Below are positions 31,235-40,975 of a stretch of 64,000 nt of DNA, piece by piece. A model generated the notes under the pieces. That model worked only from the letters and a program-made list of their open reading frames with translations, was not told the origin of the DNA and searched no databases. A program made the translations under genes and the position numbers. Origin of the DNA: an uncultured Chitinophagaceae bacterium (GTDB taxonomy: Bacteria; Bacteroidota; Bacteroidia; Chitinophagales; Chitinophagaceae); assembly GCA_937873715.1 (NCBI GenBank), contig CALMYJ010000013.1, positions 124,001-188,000 on the forward strand, given 5' to 3'. Positions within the stretch are counted from its first letter, which is position 1. Every line of letters begins with the position of its first letter.

Positions 31235-34200
31235 CTACCTGATTAAGGTAATAGTACCTTTCTTTAAAAATTTATATCCTGTTTCGCATCTAATTTGTGC
31301 AAAATAAGTGTAAGTGCCTTGTGCCGCAGGTTTGCCTTTGTAATCACCCCTCCAGCCATTGCTGTTATCACCGGTGTAAAAATTCTTTTTCTCAAATACC
31401 AGGTTGCCCAGCCGGTCGTAAATCTGCATCCATTCTATATTGGATATTCCTCTTAACATGAACACATCATTTAACCCGTCCCCATTGGGGGTAAATGCCG
31501 TTGGGGCCATGATGCTTCCTGCACCACAAAGAAACTTAACAGTAATCTCATCGGAGTTTTTACAGCCATTGTTATCTGTTACAATCAGTTTATAAGTTGT
31601 AATGGCTGCCGGTGTTGAAACGGGGTTGGCGCAGGTACTGCAATCCAGGTAAGTGGCTGGCTCCCACTGCCAGCCTGATATATTGCTGCTGCCGGTAGTA
31701 TTTAATTGTACGCTGCCGCCAAACAAAACCCCTTCGATGGGTGCAATTTTTACCTGCGGTAATGGCAATGCAGATACAATTACCGAAGCCGTATCTGTAA
31801 AGCAGCCGGAAATATCTGTACCTTTTACCGTATAGGTGTACAAGCCCGGCGTTGCGTTTATTGCAGTTGGACTGGCAATAGTGGTATTGCTTAATCCTGC
31901 GGTATTACCCGTCCATACATAACTGTGCATACCGCTGGCGTTTAATTGTACCGGGGTGTTGATGCAGGCGGGCTGTACCGGCGCCACCTGTATAAAGGAG
32001 GGCTGAATCACTTTTACAAAAACAGAATCTTTAGTGGTACAGCCCTGCTGCGAAATGGCTGTTACACTGTAAGTAATATCCTGGCCGGGTGATATATTCA
32101 GCGCAGCAGTATTGGTGGTACTATTGATGCCTTCGGCTGCATCCCACACATAAGTGCTGCCGCCCGAGGCGGTTAGTGTAATAGCGGTACCCCTGCAAAC
32201 CTGTGGACTGGCTGGCGAAAATTGTACAACAGGCCTGGGATGAATCACAATGTTTTCATTCAGTTCAGGCGAAGCCTGGCAGCCCGTGATATCTGTAATA
32301 ATCAGCAAAGGCTTGTATATCCCCGGCGTATTGTATAAGTGTGAAATGCTGCTGTCACTCAGTTGCATCAGAGTGCCATCGCCAAAATCCCAGGTGTACG
32401 AAACTGCATTTTTTGAGCTGGCTGTAAACCGTACTTCTTCATTTGCACATATTGTACTCCTGTTGGCTGTAACAATGGCTTCGGGGCCTTTAATACTTAC
32501 CGTATCGCTATGCGTTTTCAGCAGCCCATCAGGCCCATACACATGCAAGGTAATGGTGTAGATGCCGGGCTTGTAATAAATATGACTGGGGTTCTCCAGG
32601 TTTTCGGCAGATGTACCATCACCAAAATCCCAGAATATACTGCTGTAATTGATAGAATTATTTTGCATCACAGCCAGTAATGGCGGGCAGTTGTTGGGCG
32701 ACAGGTAAAATTTACTAAGGGTAAAACCGGTTCTGAAATTTTCCACGGCTATGCTGCGGATGGCTGTATCACTGCAGCCCGTGAGTGGGTCGGTTGCAAT
32801 AAGGGATACCTTATAATTGCCGGGATTACTGTATGTAAATTCAGGCGATTCTTCGGTAGAAACACCCCTGTCGCCAAATGCCCACTGGTATTTTACCGTT
32901 GAGCTGGTAAAAATATCGCTATTGTTGTTGAAACTAACAGGCAAACTTATGTAAGCCACTGCCGGAGCGATAAAATCGGCTTTAGGGCCATTAACAACGA
33001 TAGTAGCCGGTGCAGATAACGATTCGCATCCCGAACTGTCTTTTACCGCAAGTTGTACCGTATAGTTTCCAGGTGTCGAATAGGTGTAAGAAAATGTTTT
33101 GCTGTTGAGTATGGTTGAAATATTACCATCTCCTGTAATCCATGAGCGTTGTTCCACCTGCATATTGGCAGTGGTGGTGTCGGTAAAAATTACCTGCTCG
33201 TTCATGCAAATATTGTTGTCGGTTATATTGAAGCCGGGATGGTTCCACTTAATGGTATACGACAGCATGTTAGAGGTGTCGGCACAAACAGAGCCGGTAG
33301 GCTGAAGGATAAATCTTATGCCTCTTTTTTCCTTATCCAGTCCCCGTATCGATCCGTTTAGGTATGTTGTCCAGTTGGTGGCAGTGCTGTCGTGATTATG
33401 AAAAGTGCCGGTAAATTCGGTGCCATCTTCATATTCAATCTTTGTGATGTTGTAATGGTTTTGCCCGGGTAATGCTGATGGGTTTGGCTCAAGCCCGGTT
33501 AAGCTAAATTCAAGTTGCTCATTACCACAAAGTGTAGTTTGTACAGCAGTCAATACAGGTTTTTGTTTGCTCAGTACATTAATGGTGATTGTATCGGTAA
33601 CTACACATTCCGGGTTGCTTGCGGTAAGCATAACCCTGTACCTGCCCGATTTGGCATAAGTGTGTGTGATGTTCACCGGGTTGGCATTTGTAGTAAGTGT
33701 AGTGCCATCCCCAAAGTTCCACAAAAGCTGGTTGGTGCCCGATGCGGTACTGGAAAAAGATATATGATTTCGACTGCCTTCACAACTGCCTTGTGTTTTT
33801 GAAATTTTAGCGAAAGGCGGTAGTACCGTGATATATTTTTGCCTTGTAAGTGTATCGGCACAGCCATTAATTGTACTTACAATGAGTGATACGGTAAAAC
33901 TATCTGCAAGCTGGTAGTTGTGCTGCACCTCGTTGCCGGCTGTTATTTTGATGCCATCACCAAAGTTCCAGTGATAAGATACGCCTTCTTGCGGCAGGGC
34001 ACTAAATGTTACTGCAGTGTTGCCGCATACCGTTGTTTTGTTGGCTGTAAAACTGGCTGTAGGGATTTCAGTTACCACAAATGGGGTGCTGGTTGCCGTG
34101 CCGGTGCAGCCGTTGTAGGTAGTATAACGGAGCAGCACGGTATTCATACCGGGGTTACTGAATAAATGGATTGGGGTAGAATCGGTAGAAAATGTTCCAT

Positions 34201-35653
34201 CACCAAAATCCCAATTGTATTGCACAATACTGTCTACATTAATACTGGTGCTAAACTGAATGTTATATGGCCCGCAATTAGAAGGAATACCTTTTGAGGT
34301 AATCCTTACCGTTGGTCTTATAATTTCCAGTCTTTTTGAAGCTGCATTCCTGCAGCCGTTGGCAGCTTCTCCTGTAAGCCAGATGGTATAAATACCGTCG
34401 GTTTTATATTCATAGCCTGCTTTTTGTGTTGATGCATTGATTCTTAAATTAGGATACTCAAAGTACCAGGTCCATCTTACAGTTTCCGCCGAAGTATCTT
34501 CTACAGATACCTGTAGCGGTGCACCGCATACGCCGTTCTGGTTTAAAATAAATTGATCAACTACGGGAGTCTTTTTTACAACAATACTTCGGGTTAAAGA
34601 ATCGGGGCAGCCTTCAAAATTATTTACCAGTTTAATGCTGTATGTGCCTGTATCAGGAAAGCGATGGCTGAGTGAGGTGGTGGAATCAATAAAAATATTA
34701 TTAATATACCAGCCGGGTTTTGTAATTAGAGGGTTGCTGGTATTATTGAACAAATGGGGCGAATTGCTGCAGATATTAAAGGGTACGCTAAAGTTGGTTC
34801 TAAAGTTGGCTGCATTAATATAATTGGGTATGCTGCTAAAGGCGCTGCAGCCCTCACTGCTGTTTACGGTAAGGGAAACAGTATAGCTGCCCGTTCTGCT
34901 ATAAGAATGGGATGGATTGTTTTGGGTAGACCTTCCCCCGTCACCAAAATCCCATTGATACGTTAATGTTCCGGGGCCGCTGCTCAAATTGTTGAAGGTT
35001 GCCAAATCTGTTAGCTTGCAGATATTGGTTTTCTCCGCTGCAAAATTTGCCGTGATGGCAGGCAGTACTTTTATTCTTTCATCTTTAGTAAATGTTTTGG
35101 TACAGCCATAACTATTAGTAACAGTTAAGCTTACCGCCATATCTGCACTGCTGGTATATCGATGGGTTACAGGAGCAGCAGTTTCCTGCTTTGTATTACC
35201 ATCGCCAAAGTCCCAGTAATAATTTTTGATTGTTCCGCTTCCGGCTGCAGCATTCGCCATAAAGTTCACCTCAAGCGGCAGGCATCCTTTGTATACCGAA
35301 GCACTAAAATCCACAACGGGATTAGCATACACGGTAATATTTTTTGAATGTACAGATACCTGTGCGCCATCCCTAACCGTAAGTGTAATAGTATACGTAC
35401 CCTCATTGGTATATACAGCGCCGGGGTTTACTAGGGTAGAGGTATTGCCATTGCCAAAATTCCAACTATAGGTGCTGGTAGCCGATGTGCCTGTGCTTGT
35501 ATTGGTAAAATTGATGGCAACCGGCGAACAGCCACCGGTATTGCTTGGGATAAAATCAGCTATTAATTGACTGTACAGCGAAGTGCTGTAGCATAGTAAT
35601 ACACACAGCAATACACAAAAGGAACCATATTTTTTAGCGGTTTTCAACTGCAT
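31235..35653 (-). CDS. PKD-repeat surface protein with T9SS type B (gliding-associated) C-terminus
   Basis: A 1472-residue exported protein. It has a signal peptide (KKYGSFCVLLCVLLCYSTSLYSQ). About ten PKD domains follow, recognised by repeating YxWxFGDG motifs (for example YSWNFGNGNTS, YYWDFGDGNTK, YQWDFGDGGRS, YTWDFGDGTLM), with Ig-like blocks near the C-terminus. The last ~90 residues (APTAFTPNGDGLNDVF, IYDRLGNLVFE, GWRGDYKGKPAAQGTYTY) are the gliding-motility-associated/type B sorting domain exported by the type IX system. It is probably an adhesin or structural surface protein. It diverges from the histidine operon leader. Confidence 0.93.
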   Translation of the reverse strand: MQLKTAKKYGSFCVLLCVLLCYSTSLYSQLIADFIPSNTGGCSPVAINFTNTSTGTSATSTYSWNFGNGNTSTLVNPGAVYTNEGTYTITLTVRDGAQVSVHSKNITVYANPVVDFSASVYKGCLPLEVNFMANAAAGSGTIKNYYWDFGDGNTKQETAAPVTHRYTSSADMAVSLTVTNSYGCTKTFTKDERIKVLPAITANFAAEKTNICKLTDLATFNNLSSGPGTLTYQWDFGDGGRSTQNNPSHSYSRTGSYTVSLTVNSSEGCSAFSSIPNYINAANFRTNFSVPFNICSNSPHLFNNTSNPLITKPGWYINNIFIDSTTSLSHRFPDTGTYSIKLVNNFEGCPDSLTRSIVVKKTPVVDQFILNQNGVCGAPLQVSVEDTSAETVRWTWYFEYPNLRINASTQKAGYEYKTDGIYTIWLTGEAANGCRNAASKRLEIIRPTVRITSKGIPSNCGPYNIQFSTSINVDSIVQYNWDFGDGTFSTDSTPIHLFSNPGMNTVLLRYTTYNGCTGTATSTPFVVTEIPTASFTANKTTVCGNTAVTFSALPQEGVSYHWNFGDGIKITAGNEVQHNYQLADSFTVSLIVSTINGCADTLTRQKYITVLPPFAKISKTQGSCEGSRNHISFSSTASGTNQLLWNFGDGTTLTTNANPVNITHTYAKSGRYRVMLTASNPECVVTDTITINVLSKQKPVLTAVQTTLCGNEQLEFSLTGLEPNPSALPGQNHYNITKIEYEDGTEFTGTFHNHDSTATNWTTYLNGSIRGLDKEKRGIRFILQPTGSVCADTSNMLSYTIKWNHPGFNITDNNICMNEQVIFTDTTTANMQVEQRSWITGDGNISTILNSKTFSYTYSTPGNYTVQLAVKDSSGCESLSAPATIVVNGPKADFIAPAVAYISLPVSFNNNSDIFTSSTVKYQWAFGDRGVSTEESPEFTYSNPGNYKVSLIATDPLTGCSDTAIRSIAVENFRTGFTLSKFYLSPNNCPPLLAVMQNNSINYSSIFWDFGDGTSAENLENPSHIYYKPGIYTITLHVYGPDGLLKTHSDTVSIKGPEAIVTANRSTICANEEVRFTASSKNAVSYTWDFGDGTLMQLSDSSISHLYNTPGIYKPLLIITDITGCQASPELNENIVIHPRPVVQFSPASPQVCRGTAITLTASGGSTYVWDAAEGINSTTNTAALNISPGQDITYSVTAISQQGCTTKDSVFVKVIQPSFIQVAPVQPACINTPVQLNASGMHSYVWTGNTAGLSNTTIASPTAINATPGLYTYTVKGTDISGCFTDTASVIVSALPLPQVKIAPIEGVLFGGSVQLNTTGSSNISGWQWEPATYLDCSTCANPVSTPAAITTYKLIVTDNNGCKNSDEITVKFLCGAGSIMAPTAFTPNGDGLNDVFMLRGISNIEWMQIYDRLGNLVFEKKNFYTGDNSNGWRGDYKGKPAAQGTYTYFAQIRCETGYKFLKKGTITLIR

Positions 35654-35827
35654 AAATAAGGTTAAGCACAGTGATAGGCGTACTGGCTTTTTACGGATAT
35701 CAGCTTATAAAAATACCGAATATTATTGTACAACAGAGGATTTCAGCCATTTATATGCTGCTTTTAAAGCCGTTTCATCAAACTAAATTTTGCCTGTTTT
35801 ATATTTTCCCTTTTCTTTGCGCCATAA

Positions 35828-35878
35828 ATGAAACAGATTACTCACATACACCATCATCATTTTCTTACCAACGGGTAA
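35828..35878 (+). CDS. hisL: Histidine operon leader peptide (attenuation)
   Basis: A 16-codon ORF encoding MKQITHIHHHHFLTNG, with five His codons in a six-codon stretch (35843-35860: CAC ATA CAC CAT CAT CAT). It ends at TAA 35876-35878, 123 bp before hisG. The run of codons for the operon's own end product, its position, and the hairpins around it identify a transcription-attenuation leader: the speed of translation through the His codons reports His-tRNA charging. The peptide itself probably has no function after translation. Its length and logic match the enteric HisL, which I know from family knowledge, although the sequences are unrelated. Confidence 0.92.
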   Translation: MKQITHIHHHHFLTNG

Positions 35879-35945
35879 GCTGTGCTGATTTGTATGTACA
35901 CCATATCTTTTCACAAAGGGCTTACCCAACAGGTAGGCCCTTTTT
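35864..35945 (+). promoter_or_regulatory. his operon attenuator with alternative hairpins
   Basis: There are four segments. Segment 1 is CTTACC (35864-35869) and pairs with GGTAAG (35874-35879). Segment 2 is GGGTAAGC (35873-35880) and pairs with GCTTACCC (35920-35927), part of segment 3. Segment 3 (35915-35926) pairs with segment 4 (35932-35943) as the terminator. A ribosome stalled on the His codons (to 35860) would cover segment 1 and allow 2:3, the antiterminator. A ribosome reaching the stop codon at 35876 would mask segment 2 and allow 3:4, the terminator. The pairings are read from the sequence; the mechanism is inferred. Confidence 0.88.
35915..35945 (+). terminator. Attenuator terminator hairpin of the his operon
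   Basis: A 12-bp stem (35915-35926 with 35932-35943, one T-G wobble) has a 5-nt loop and is followed by T residues to 35945. It lies 56 bp upstream of hisG and in front of the whole operon, so it must be bypassed for expression. Confidence 0.9.
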
Positions 35946-36001
35946 ATATGTTTTAAATTATTTTTCAATAAAAATTCCGCTAAGGATTAAAACCACTAAG
36001 C

Positions 36002-36853
36002 ATGCTTAAAGTAGCAATTCAAAAATCGGGCAGGCTGCACGACGATTCGGTAAAACTGCTTAAAGATTGCGGTATCGATATCAATAACGGCAATAAGCAG
36101 CTTAAAGCCGTTTGCAGCAATTTCCCTCTCGAAATCTTTTACCTCCGGGATGATGATATTCCCCAATACGTATTCGACGGCGTGGCCGACCTGGGTATAG
36201 TGGGCGAAAATGTGGTGAAAGAAAAAAATAAATCAGTGCAAACGGTTAGCCGCCTCGGCTTTAGCAAATGCCGCCTCAGTATTGCCGTGCCCAAAGCGAT
36301 GGAGTATGCCGGTGTGCAGGATTTGGATGGCCTTAAAATAGCGACCAGCTACCCGGTTATTTTACAACAGTACCTTATCGATAATAAAGTTAGTGCCGAG
36401 ATACATGAAATCAGCGGCTCTGTTGAAATTGCACCAGGCATTGGTTTGGCTGATGCTATATGCGATTTGGTGAGCAGTGGCAGCACGCTGTTTACCAACG
36501 GACTTAAAGAAGTGGCGCAGGTACTTAAATCCGAAGCCCTGCTGGTGGCCGATAAAAATTTAAGTGCTGTAAAACAGGCCATACTCGATAAGCTGATGCT
36601 GCGTATCAATGCCGTGCAAAAAGCAAAACGCAACAAGTATATTTTGATGAATGCACCCAATCACCAGCTTCAAAATATTGTAGCGCTGCTGCCGGGTATG
36701 AAAAGCCCTACCATAGTACCACTGGCCGAAGCCGGCTGGAGCAGTGTACAAACAGTAGTGGCCGAAAACGATTTTTGGGAAGTGATTGAAAAACTAAAAG
36801 CCTGCGAAGCCGAAGGCATACTCGTAATGCCTATAGAACAAATGATTATTTAG
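36002..36853 (+). CDS. hisG: ATP phosphoribosyltransferase (long form)
   Basis: First enzyme of histidine synthesis, condensing ATP and PRPP to phosphoribosyl-ATP. At 283 residues it is the long, HisZ-independent form. It has an N-terminal catalytic part (MLKVAIQKSGRLHDDSVKLLKDCGI, GVADLGIVGEN, and the PRPP-binding loop with IADAICDLVSSGSTLFTNGLKE-like sequence). The C-terminal ~80 residues form the ACT-like regulatory domain (PTIVPLAEAGWSSVQTVV), which usually binds histidine for feedback inhibition. It is the first gene of the operon, 56 bp after the attenuator terminator. Both transcriptional attenuation and feedback inhibition are therefore expected. Confidence 0.98.
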   Translation: MLKVAIQKSGRLHDDSVKLLKDCGIDINNGNKQLKAVCSNFPLEIFYLRDDDIPQYVFDGVADLGIVGENVVKEKNKSVQTVSRLGFSKCRLSIAVPKAMEYAGVQDLDGLKIATSYPVILQQYLIDNKVSAEIHEISGSVEIAPGIGLADAICDLVSSGSTLFTNGLKEVAQVLKSEALLVADKNLSAVKQAILDKLMLRINAVQKAKRNKYILMNAPNHQLQNIVALLPGMKSPTIVPLAEAGWSSVQTVVAENDFWEVIEKLKACEAEGILVMPIEQMII

Positions 36854-36872
36854 CCGCATAGTATATATACGC

Positions 36873-38162
36873 ATGAGTAAATTATGGATTAACCCCACAA
36901 AAGCAGAATGGCCCTTAATCGTTCAGCGGCCGGTAATAGACAGTGCCCCGCTGGAAGCAACCGTATCGGCTATACTGAAGGATGTACAACAACAGGGCGA
37001 TGCTGCCGTAAAAAAATATGCACTGCAATTTGATAAAGTGCATTTGCAGGATTTGAAAGTAACCGATGCCGAAATGCAGGAAGCTGCAGCAGCAGTAAGC
37101 GATGCATTGAAAGCGGCTATCAGCATTGCTAAAAATAATATTACACTTTTTCACCAGCGCCAAAAAGACGAAGTAACCCGGATAGAAACCATGCCCGGTG
37201 TGCACTGCTGGCGCAAGCCGGTAGCCATACAAAAAGTTGGGCTATACATTCCCGGTGGTACGGCTCCCTTATTTTCTACCCTTTTAATGCTGGGCATACC
37301 GGCGGTGCTGGCGGGCTGTAAAGAAATTGTGGTATGCACACCCTGCGATACAAATGGAAAAGTAAACCCTGTAGTATTGTATGTTGCCCGGCAAATTGGG
37401 TTAAAAAATATTTACAAAGCAGGCGGTGTACAAGCCATTGCAGCTATGGCATACGGTACCCAAAGCATACCGGCCGTATATAAAATTTTTGGCCCCGGCA
37501 ACCAGTATGTAACCTGTGCCAAGCAACTGGTAAATAAAGAGGGCATTGCTATTGATATGCCTGCAGGCCCCAGTGAAGTAGCCGTGTATGCCGACGAAAC
37601 CTGTAATCCTGCATTTGTAGCTGCCGACCTGCTCAGCCAGGCCGAGCATGGTGCCGATAGCCAGGTATTACTGGTAGCCGCCACAGCACAATTGGTGAAC
37701 CTTATACAGGCCGAAGTGTCAGCCCAGCTTGATGTGCTGCCGAGAAAAGCAGCAGCCATTCAGGCGCTGGATAAAAGTAATTATGTGGTGATGCCCGATG
37801 TTGATGCGGCTTTTAAACTGCTTAATGAATATGCGGCCGAACACCTTATCATCGCATCCGATGATGCCGCCGCCCTTGCTGAAAAAGTGGTAAATGCCGG
37901 CAGTGTTTTTTTAGGACATTACTCTCCCGAAAGTGTAGGAGACTATGCATCGGGCACCAACCATACTTTGCCCACCAATGGCTTTGCAAAAGCATACAGT
38001 GGCGTATCGCTGGATAGTTTTTTTAAAAAAATTACTTTTCAGCAGCTTAGTGCACAGGGGCTGCAGCATATTGCAGCAGCAGTGGAGCAAATGGCTGCAG
38101 CCGAAGGACTGGAGGCTCATAAAAATGCGGTAACTATACGTTTGAACAACTTAGTAAAATAA
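36873..38162 (+). CDS. hisD: Histidinol dehydrogenase
   Basis: Zinc enzyme catalysing the last two steps, L-histidinol to L-histidine with 2 NAD+. The 429 residues contain the conserved core PVAIQKVGLYIPGGTAPLFSTLLMLGIPA, GPGNQYVTCAKQLV and MPAGPSEVAVYAD. The catalytic Glu-His pair is in NEYAAEHL, and the C-terminal segment is YASGTNHTLPTNGFAKAYSGVSLDSFFK. The start is 19 bp after hisG and the stop is 2 bp before hisC. No abnormality is seen. Confidence 0.98.
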   Translation: MSKLWINPTKAEWPLIVQRPVIDSAPLEATVSAILKDVQQQGDAAVKKYALQFDKVHLQDLKVTDAEMQEAAAAVSDALKAAISIAKNNITLFHQRQKDEVTRIETMPGVHCWRKPVAIQKVGLYIPGGTAPLFSTLLMLGIPAVLAGCKEIVVCTPCDTNGKVNPVVLYVARQIGLKNIYKAGGVQAIAAMAYGTQSIPAVYKIFGPGNQYVTCAKQLVNKEGIAIDMPAGPSEVAVYADETCNPAFVAADLLSQAEHGADSQVLLVAATAQLVNLIQAEVSAQLDVLPRKAAAIQALDKSNYVVMPDVDAAFKLLNEYAAEHLIIASDDAAALAEKVVNAGSVFLGHYSPESVGDYASGTNHTLPTNGFAKAYSGVSLDSFFKKITFQQLSAQGLQHIAAAVEQMAAAEGLEAHKNAVTIRLNNLVK

Positions 38163-38164
38163 TA

Positions 38165-39217
38165 ATGGAATTTAGTTTAGATACACTGGTACGGGATAAT
38201 ATTAAAAACCTAAAGCCTTATTCCTCGGCCCGGCATGAGTTTACAGGCAAGGCATCCGTGTTTCTCGATGCCAACGAAAACGCTTATGGATCCCCGTTAG
38301 CCGAAAAGTTCAATCGCTATCCTGATCCCCTGCAATGGCAGCTTAAATTTCAACTGGCCCGTATCAAAGGGGTGCCGGCCGAAAACATTTTTATCGGTAA
38401 CGGCAGCGATGAAGTGATCGATTTGGCCTTTAGGATATTTTGTAACCCGGGTACTGATAACATCATCATTTGTCCGCCTACTTACGGTATGTACGAAGTG
38501 AGTGCCGATATTAATGATGTAGCTATTAAAAAGGTAAACCTCACTGACGATTTCCAGTTAGATGTGGAAGGTATTTTAAATGCCGTGGATGAGCATACAA
38601 AGCTCATCTTTATCTGCTCGCCGAATAACCCAACGGGCAACAGTATGCGCCGGGAGGATGTGGAAATACTGCTGAATAATTTTAACGGTATTATACTCAT
38701 TGATGAAGCGTATATCAATTATTCCAAACAAAAATCATTTATACAGGAACTTACCGAGTACCCTAATTTGATTGTAATGCAAACGCTGTCTAAAGCCTGG
38801 GGGCTGGCAGCGCTGCGGCTGGGCCTTTGTTATGCTTCTATGGATATAATCGACATTTTTAATAAAGTAAAACCGCCTTATAATGTTAATGAGGCATCGC
38901 AACAGTTAGGGCTTGAAGCTTTGCAGGATACAGATACCGTAAATAGCTGGATAAAAGAAGTGGTAACAGAAAGAGAAAACCTGGTGCAGACGCTGCGGCA
39001 GTTTTCATTTGTTGAAAATATTTATCCCAGCGATGCTAATTTTATCCTTGTAAAAGTGCAGGATGCCAATGCACTGTACAATTATCTTTCGGCCAATGAG
39101 GTTATTGTACGCAACCGGCATAAAGATGTAAACTGCAGCAACTGCCTTCGCTTTACCATTGGTACGCCTGAAGAAAACAGCATTGTACTTAACCTGCTAA
39201 AACAATACCAGTCTTGA
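38165..39217 (+). CDS. hisC: Histidinol-phosphate aminotransferase
   Basis: PLP-dependent class I/II aminotransferase converting imidazole acetol phosphate to histidinol phosphate with glutamate. It has 350 residues. The N-terminal [10 protein letters not shown] is typical of HisC. PLP contacts include [17 protein letters not shown] and the Asp in LIDEAY; the Schiff-base lysine is Lys210 in [14 protein letters not shown]. The C-terminal arginine motif [12 protein letters not shown] binds substrate phosphate. The gene follows hisD by 2 bp, and its TGA stop overlaps the TTG start of hisB by 4 bp, indicating coupled translation. Confidence 0.98.
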   Translation: MEFSLDTLVRDNIKNLKPYSSARHEFTGKASVFLDANENAYGSPLAEKFNRYPDPLQWQLKFQLARIKGVPAENIFIGNGSDEVIDLAFRIFCNPGTDNIIICPPTYGMYEVSADINDVAIKKVNLTDDFQLDVEGILNAVDEHTKLIFICSPNNPTGNSMRREDVEILLNNFNGIILIDEAYINYSKQKSFIQELTEYPNLIVMQTLSKAWGLAALRLGLCYASMDIIDIFNKVKPPYNVNEASQQLGLEALQDTDTVNSWIKEVVTERENLVQTLRQFSFVENIYPSDANFILVKVQDANALYNYLSANEVIVRNRHKDVNCSNCLRFTIGTPEENSIVLNLLKQYQS

Positions 39218-40356
39218 AAAAAATATTATTCATCGACCGTGATGGCACACTGATAAAAGAGGCGCCACCAACTTACCAGCTCGATTCGTTTGATAAACTG
39301 GAATTTTATCCCGGCATGTTTACCTATATGCGTAAAATTGCCGAAGAACTGGATTACGAACTGGTAATGGTTACCAACCAGGATGGCCTTGGTACAGCCA
39401 GTTTTCCGGAAGATACATTTTGGCCGGTGCATAATTTTGTGATGAAAAGTCTTGCCAATGAAAACATACAGTTTAGCGAAGTATGTATCGACAGGACATT
39501 TGCTAAAGACAATGCCCCCACCCGTAAGCCGGCTACCGGCATGCTTACAAAATATATCAACAATCCCGGTTACGATTTGGCAGGCTCTTTTGTAATTGGC
39601 GATCGCATTACAGATATACAACTGGCACAAAACCTGGGCTGCAAAGGCATTTGGATGAATGAAGATGCAGCGCTTGGGGCAACAGAAATTAACAGCAGCA
39701 TTGAAGATTTAAGGAATACCGTAGTGGCGCTTGAAACGACTGACTGGAAAAAGATTTACGAATTTTTAAAACTGCCGCCACGCAAAGTTTTGCACCAGCG
39801 CAATACCAATGAAACAAAAATTTCCATAGAAATTAACCTGGATGGTACCGGTAAATCCACCATCAAAACAGGGCTTGGCTTTTTTGACCACATGCTCGAC
39901 CAGGTAGCCCGGCACGGCAACGTGGATTTAAGTATTCAGAGTGATGGCGATTTGCATATTGATGAGCACCATACTATTGAAGATACCGGCATAGCCCTCG
40001 GCGAAGCCATTGCCAAAGCCTTGGGCGATAAACGGGGTATTGAGCGTTATGCTTTTGTATTGCCGATGGATGAATGCCTGGCGCAGGTAGCCCTCGATTT
40101 TGGCGGCCGCAACTGGATAGTGTGGGAGGCAGAATTTAAAAGAGAAAAAATTGGGGAAATGCCTACAGAAATGTTCTTTCACTTTTTTAAATCATTCAGC
40201 GATGCGGCAAAATGTAATCTCAATATTAAAGTGGAAGGCGATAACGAACACCATAAAATAGAAGCCATTTTTAAAGCATTTGCCAAATGTATTAAGCAGG
40301 CTGTAAAAAGAGATATTCAAAACAATGCATTGCCTTCTACCAAAGGGATGTTGTAA
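39214..40356 (+). CDS. hisB: Bifunctional histidinol-phosphatase / imidazoleglycerol-phosphate dehydratase
   Basis: A fusion of a HAD phosphatase (residues about 1-170) and IGP dehydratase (about 185-380), steps 8 and 6 of the pathway. The HAD nucleophile and acid are Asp8 and Asp10 (FIDRDGT), with [14 protein letters not shown] near the end of that domain. The dehydratase shows [32 protein letters not shown] and the final STKGML. The start is TTG at 39214, inside the hisC stop, and no closer ATG exists. The zinc-binding CxH...CxC loop of the enteric phosphatase is absent; the region reads [16 protein letters not shown]. Confidence 0.96.
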   Translation: MKKILFIDRDGTLIKEAPPTYQLDSFDKLEFYPGMFTYMRKIAEELDYELVMVTNQDGLGTASFPEDTFWPVHNFVMKSLANENIQFSEVCIDRTFAKDNAPTRKPATGMLTKYINNPGYDLAGSFVIGDRITDIQLAQNLGCKGIWMNEDAALGATEINSSIEDLRNTVVALETTDWKKIYEFLKLPPRKVLHQRNTNETKISIEINLDGTGKSTIKTGLGFFDHMLDQVARHGNVDLSIQSDGDLHIDEHHTIEDTGIALGEAIAKALGDKRGIERYAFVLPMDECLAQVALDFGGRNWIVWEAEFKREKIGEMPTEMFFHFFKSFSDAAKCNLNIKVEGDNEHHKIEAIFKAFAKCIKQAVKRDIQNNALPSTKGML

Positions 40357-40369
40357 TGTAGCTGAACTA

Positions 40370-40975
40370 ATGATAGCAATTATAAAATATAATGCCGGTA
40401 ATGTACAGAGTGTGCAGTATGCACTGCAAAGGCTCGGCGTACAGTCTGTAGTTACGGATGATGCCGCTGTGATTACCAGTGCCGATAAAGTAGTTTTTCC
40501 CGGCGTTGGGCATGCTGCACCGGCCATGCAATACCTTAAAGAGAGGCAACTGGATAAACTGATTGTTTCGCTGCAGCAGCCGGTACTGGGTATTTGCCTC
40601 GGGTTGCAGTTGATGTGTACACATTCAGAAGAGGGAGATACAGCCTGCCTCGGCATTTTTGATGAGCAGGTGCGGCGTTTTAACCCCGAGCCCGTGCAGG
40701 GCGGCAATACTGTTTTTAAAGTGCCGCAAATTGGTTGGAACACTATTTACGATTATGCATCGGTGTTATTTAGCAACCTGCCCAACCCGGCCTATGTGTA
40801 TGCGGTGCATAGTTATTATGCGGCATTGGGCAGCGATACGGCAGCTACCACCAATTATATACAGCCATATAGTGCAGCACTGCAAAAAAATAATTTTTAT
40901 GCCGTGCAGTTTCATCCCGAAAAATCGGGTGCCGCTGGCGAAACCATTCTTAAAAATTTTATAAGCATAAAATGA
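40370..40975 (+). CDS. hisH: Imidazole glycerol phosphate synthase, glutaminase subunit
   Basis: Class I glutamine amidotransferase subunit (201 residues) that delivers ammonia to HisF. Evidence: N-terminal IIKYNAGNVQSVQYAL, catalytic Cys in LGICLGLQLM, and the His-Glu pair in VQFHPEKS. ATG 40370 gives the family start MIAIIKYNAGN; the open frame begins earlier but that extension overlaps hisB. The gene begins 13 bp after hisB and overlaps hisA by 4 bp (ATGA). It acts together with hisF, two genes downstream. Confidence 0.97.
   Translation: MIAIIKYNAGNVQSVQYALQRLGVQSVVTDDAAVITSADKVVFPGVGHAAPAMQYLKERQLDKLIVSLQQPVLGICLGLQLMCTHSEEGDTACLGIFDEQVRRFNPEPVQGGNTVFKVPQIGWNTIYDYASVLFSNLPNPAYVYAVHSYYAALGSDTAATTNYIQPYSAALQKNNFYAVQFHPEKSGAAGETILKNFISIK

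Larger units (their letters stand above)
35654..36001. other. Intergenic region holding the his operon leader
   Basis: A 348-bp gap between the divergent PKD gene and hisG. It contains the his leader peptide (35828-35878) and attenuator hairpins (35864-35945). TAAATTTTG at 35784-35792 is close to, but one base longer than, the Bacteroidota -7 consensus; I do not assign a promoter. Confidence 0.7.

Noticed and set aside
31235-35653. Repeated sequence blocks resembling an array
   Set aside because: The repeats are protein-level PKD modules with diverged DNA, not a CRISPR or tandem DNA array.
35671-36009. 112-residue open frame over the his leader
   Set aside because: It overlaps the attenuator in another frame and runs into the hisG start; the leader peptide and hairpins explain the sequence better.
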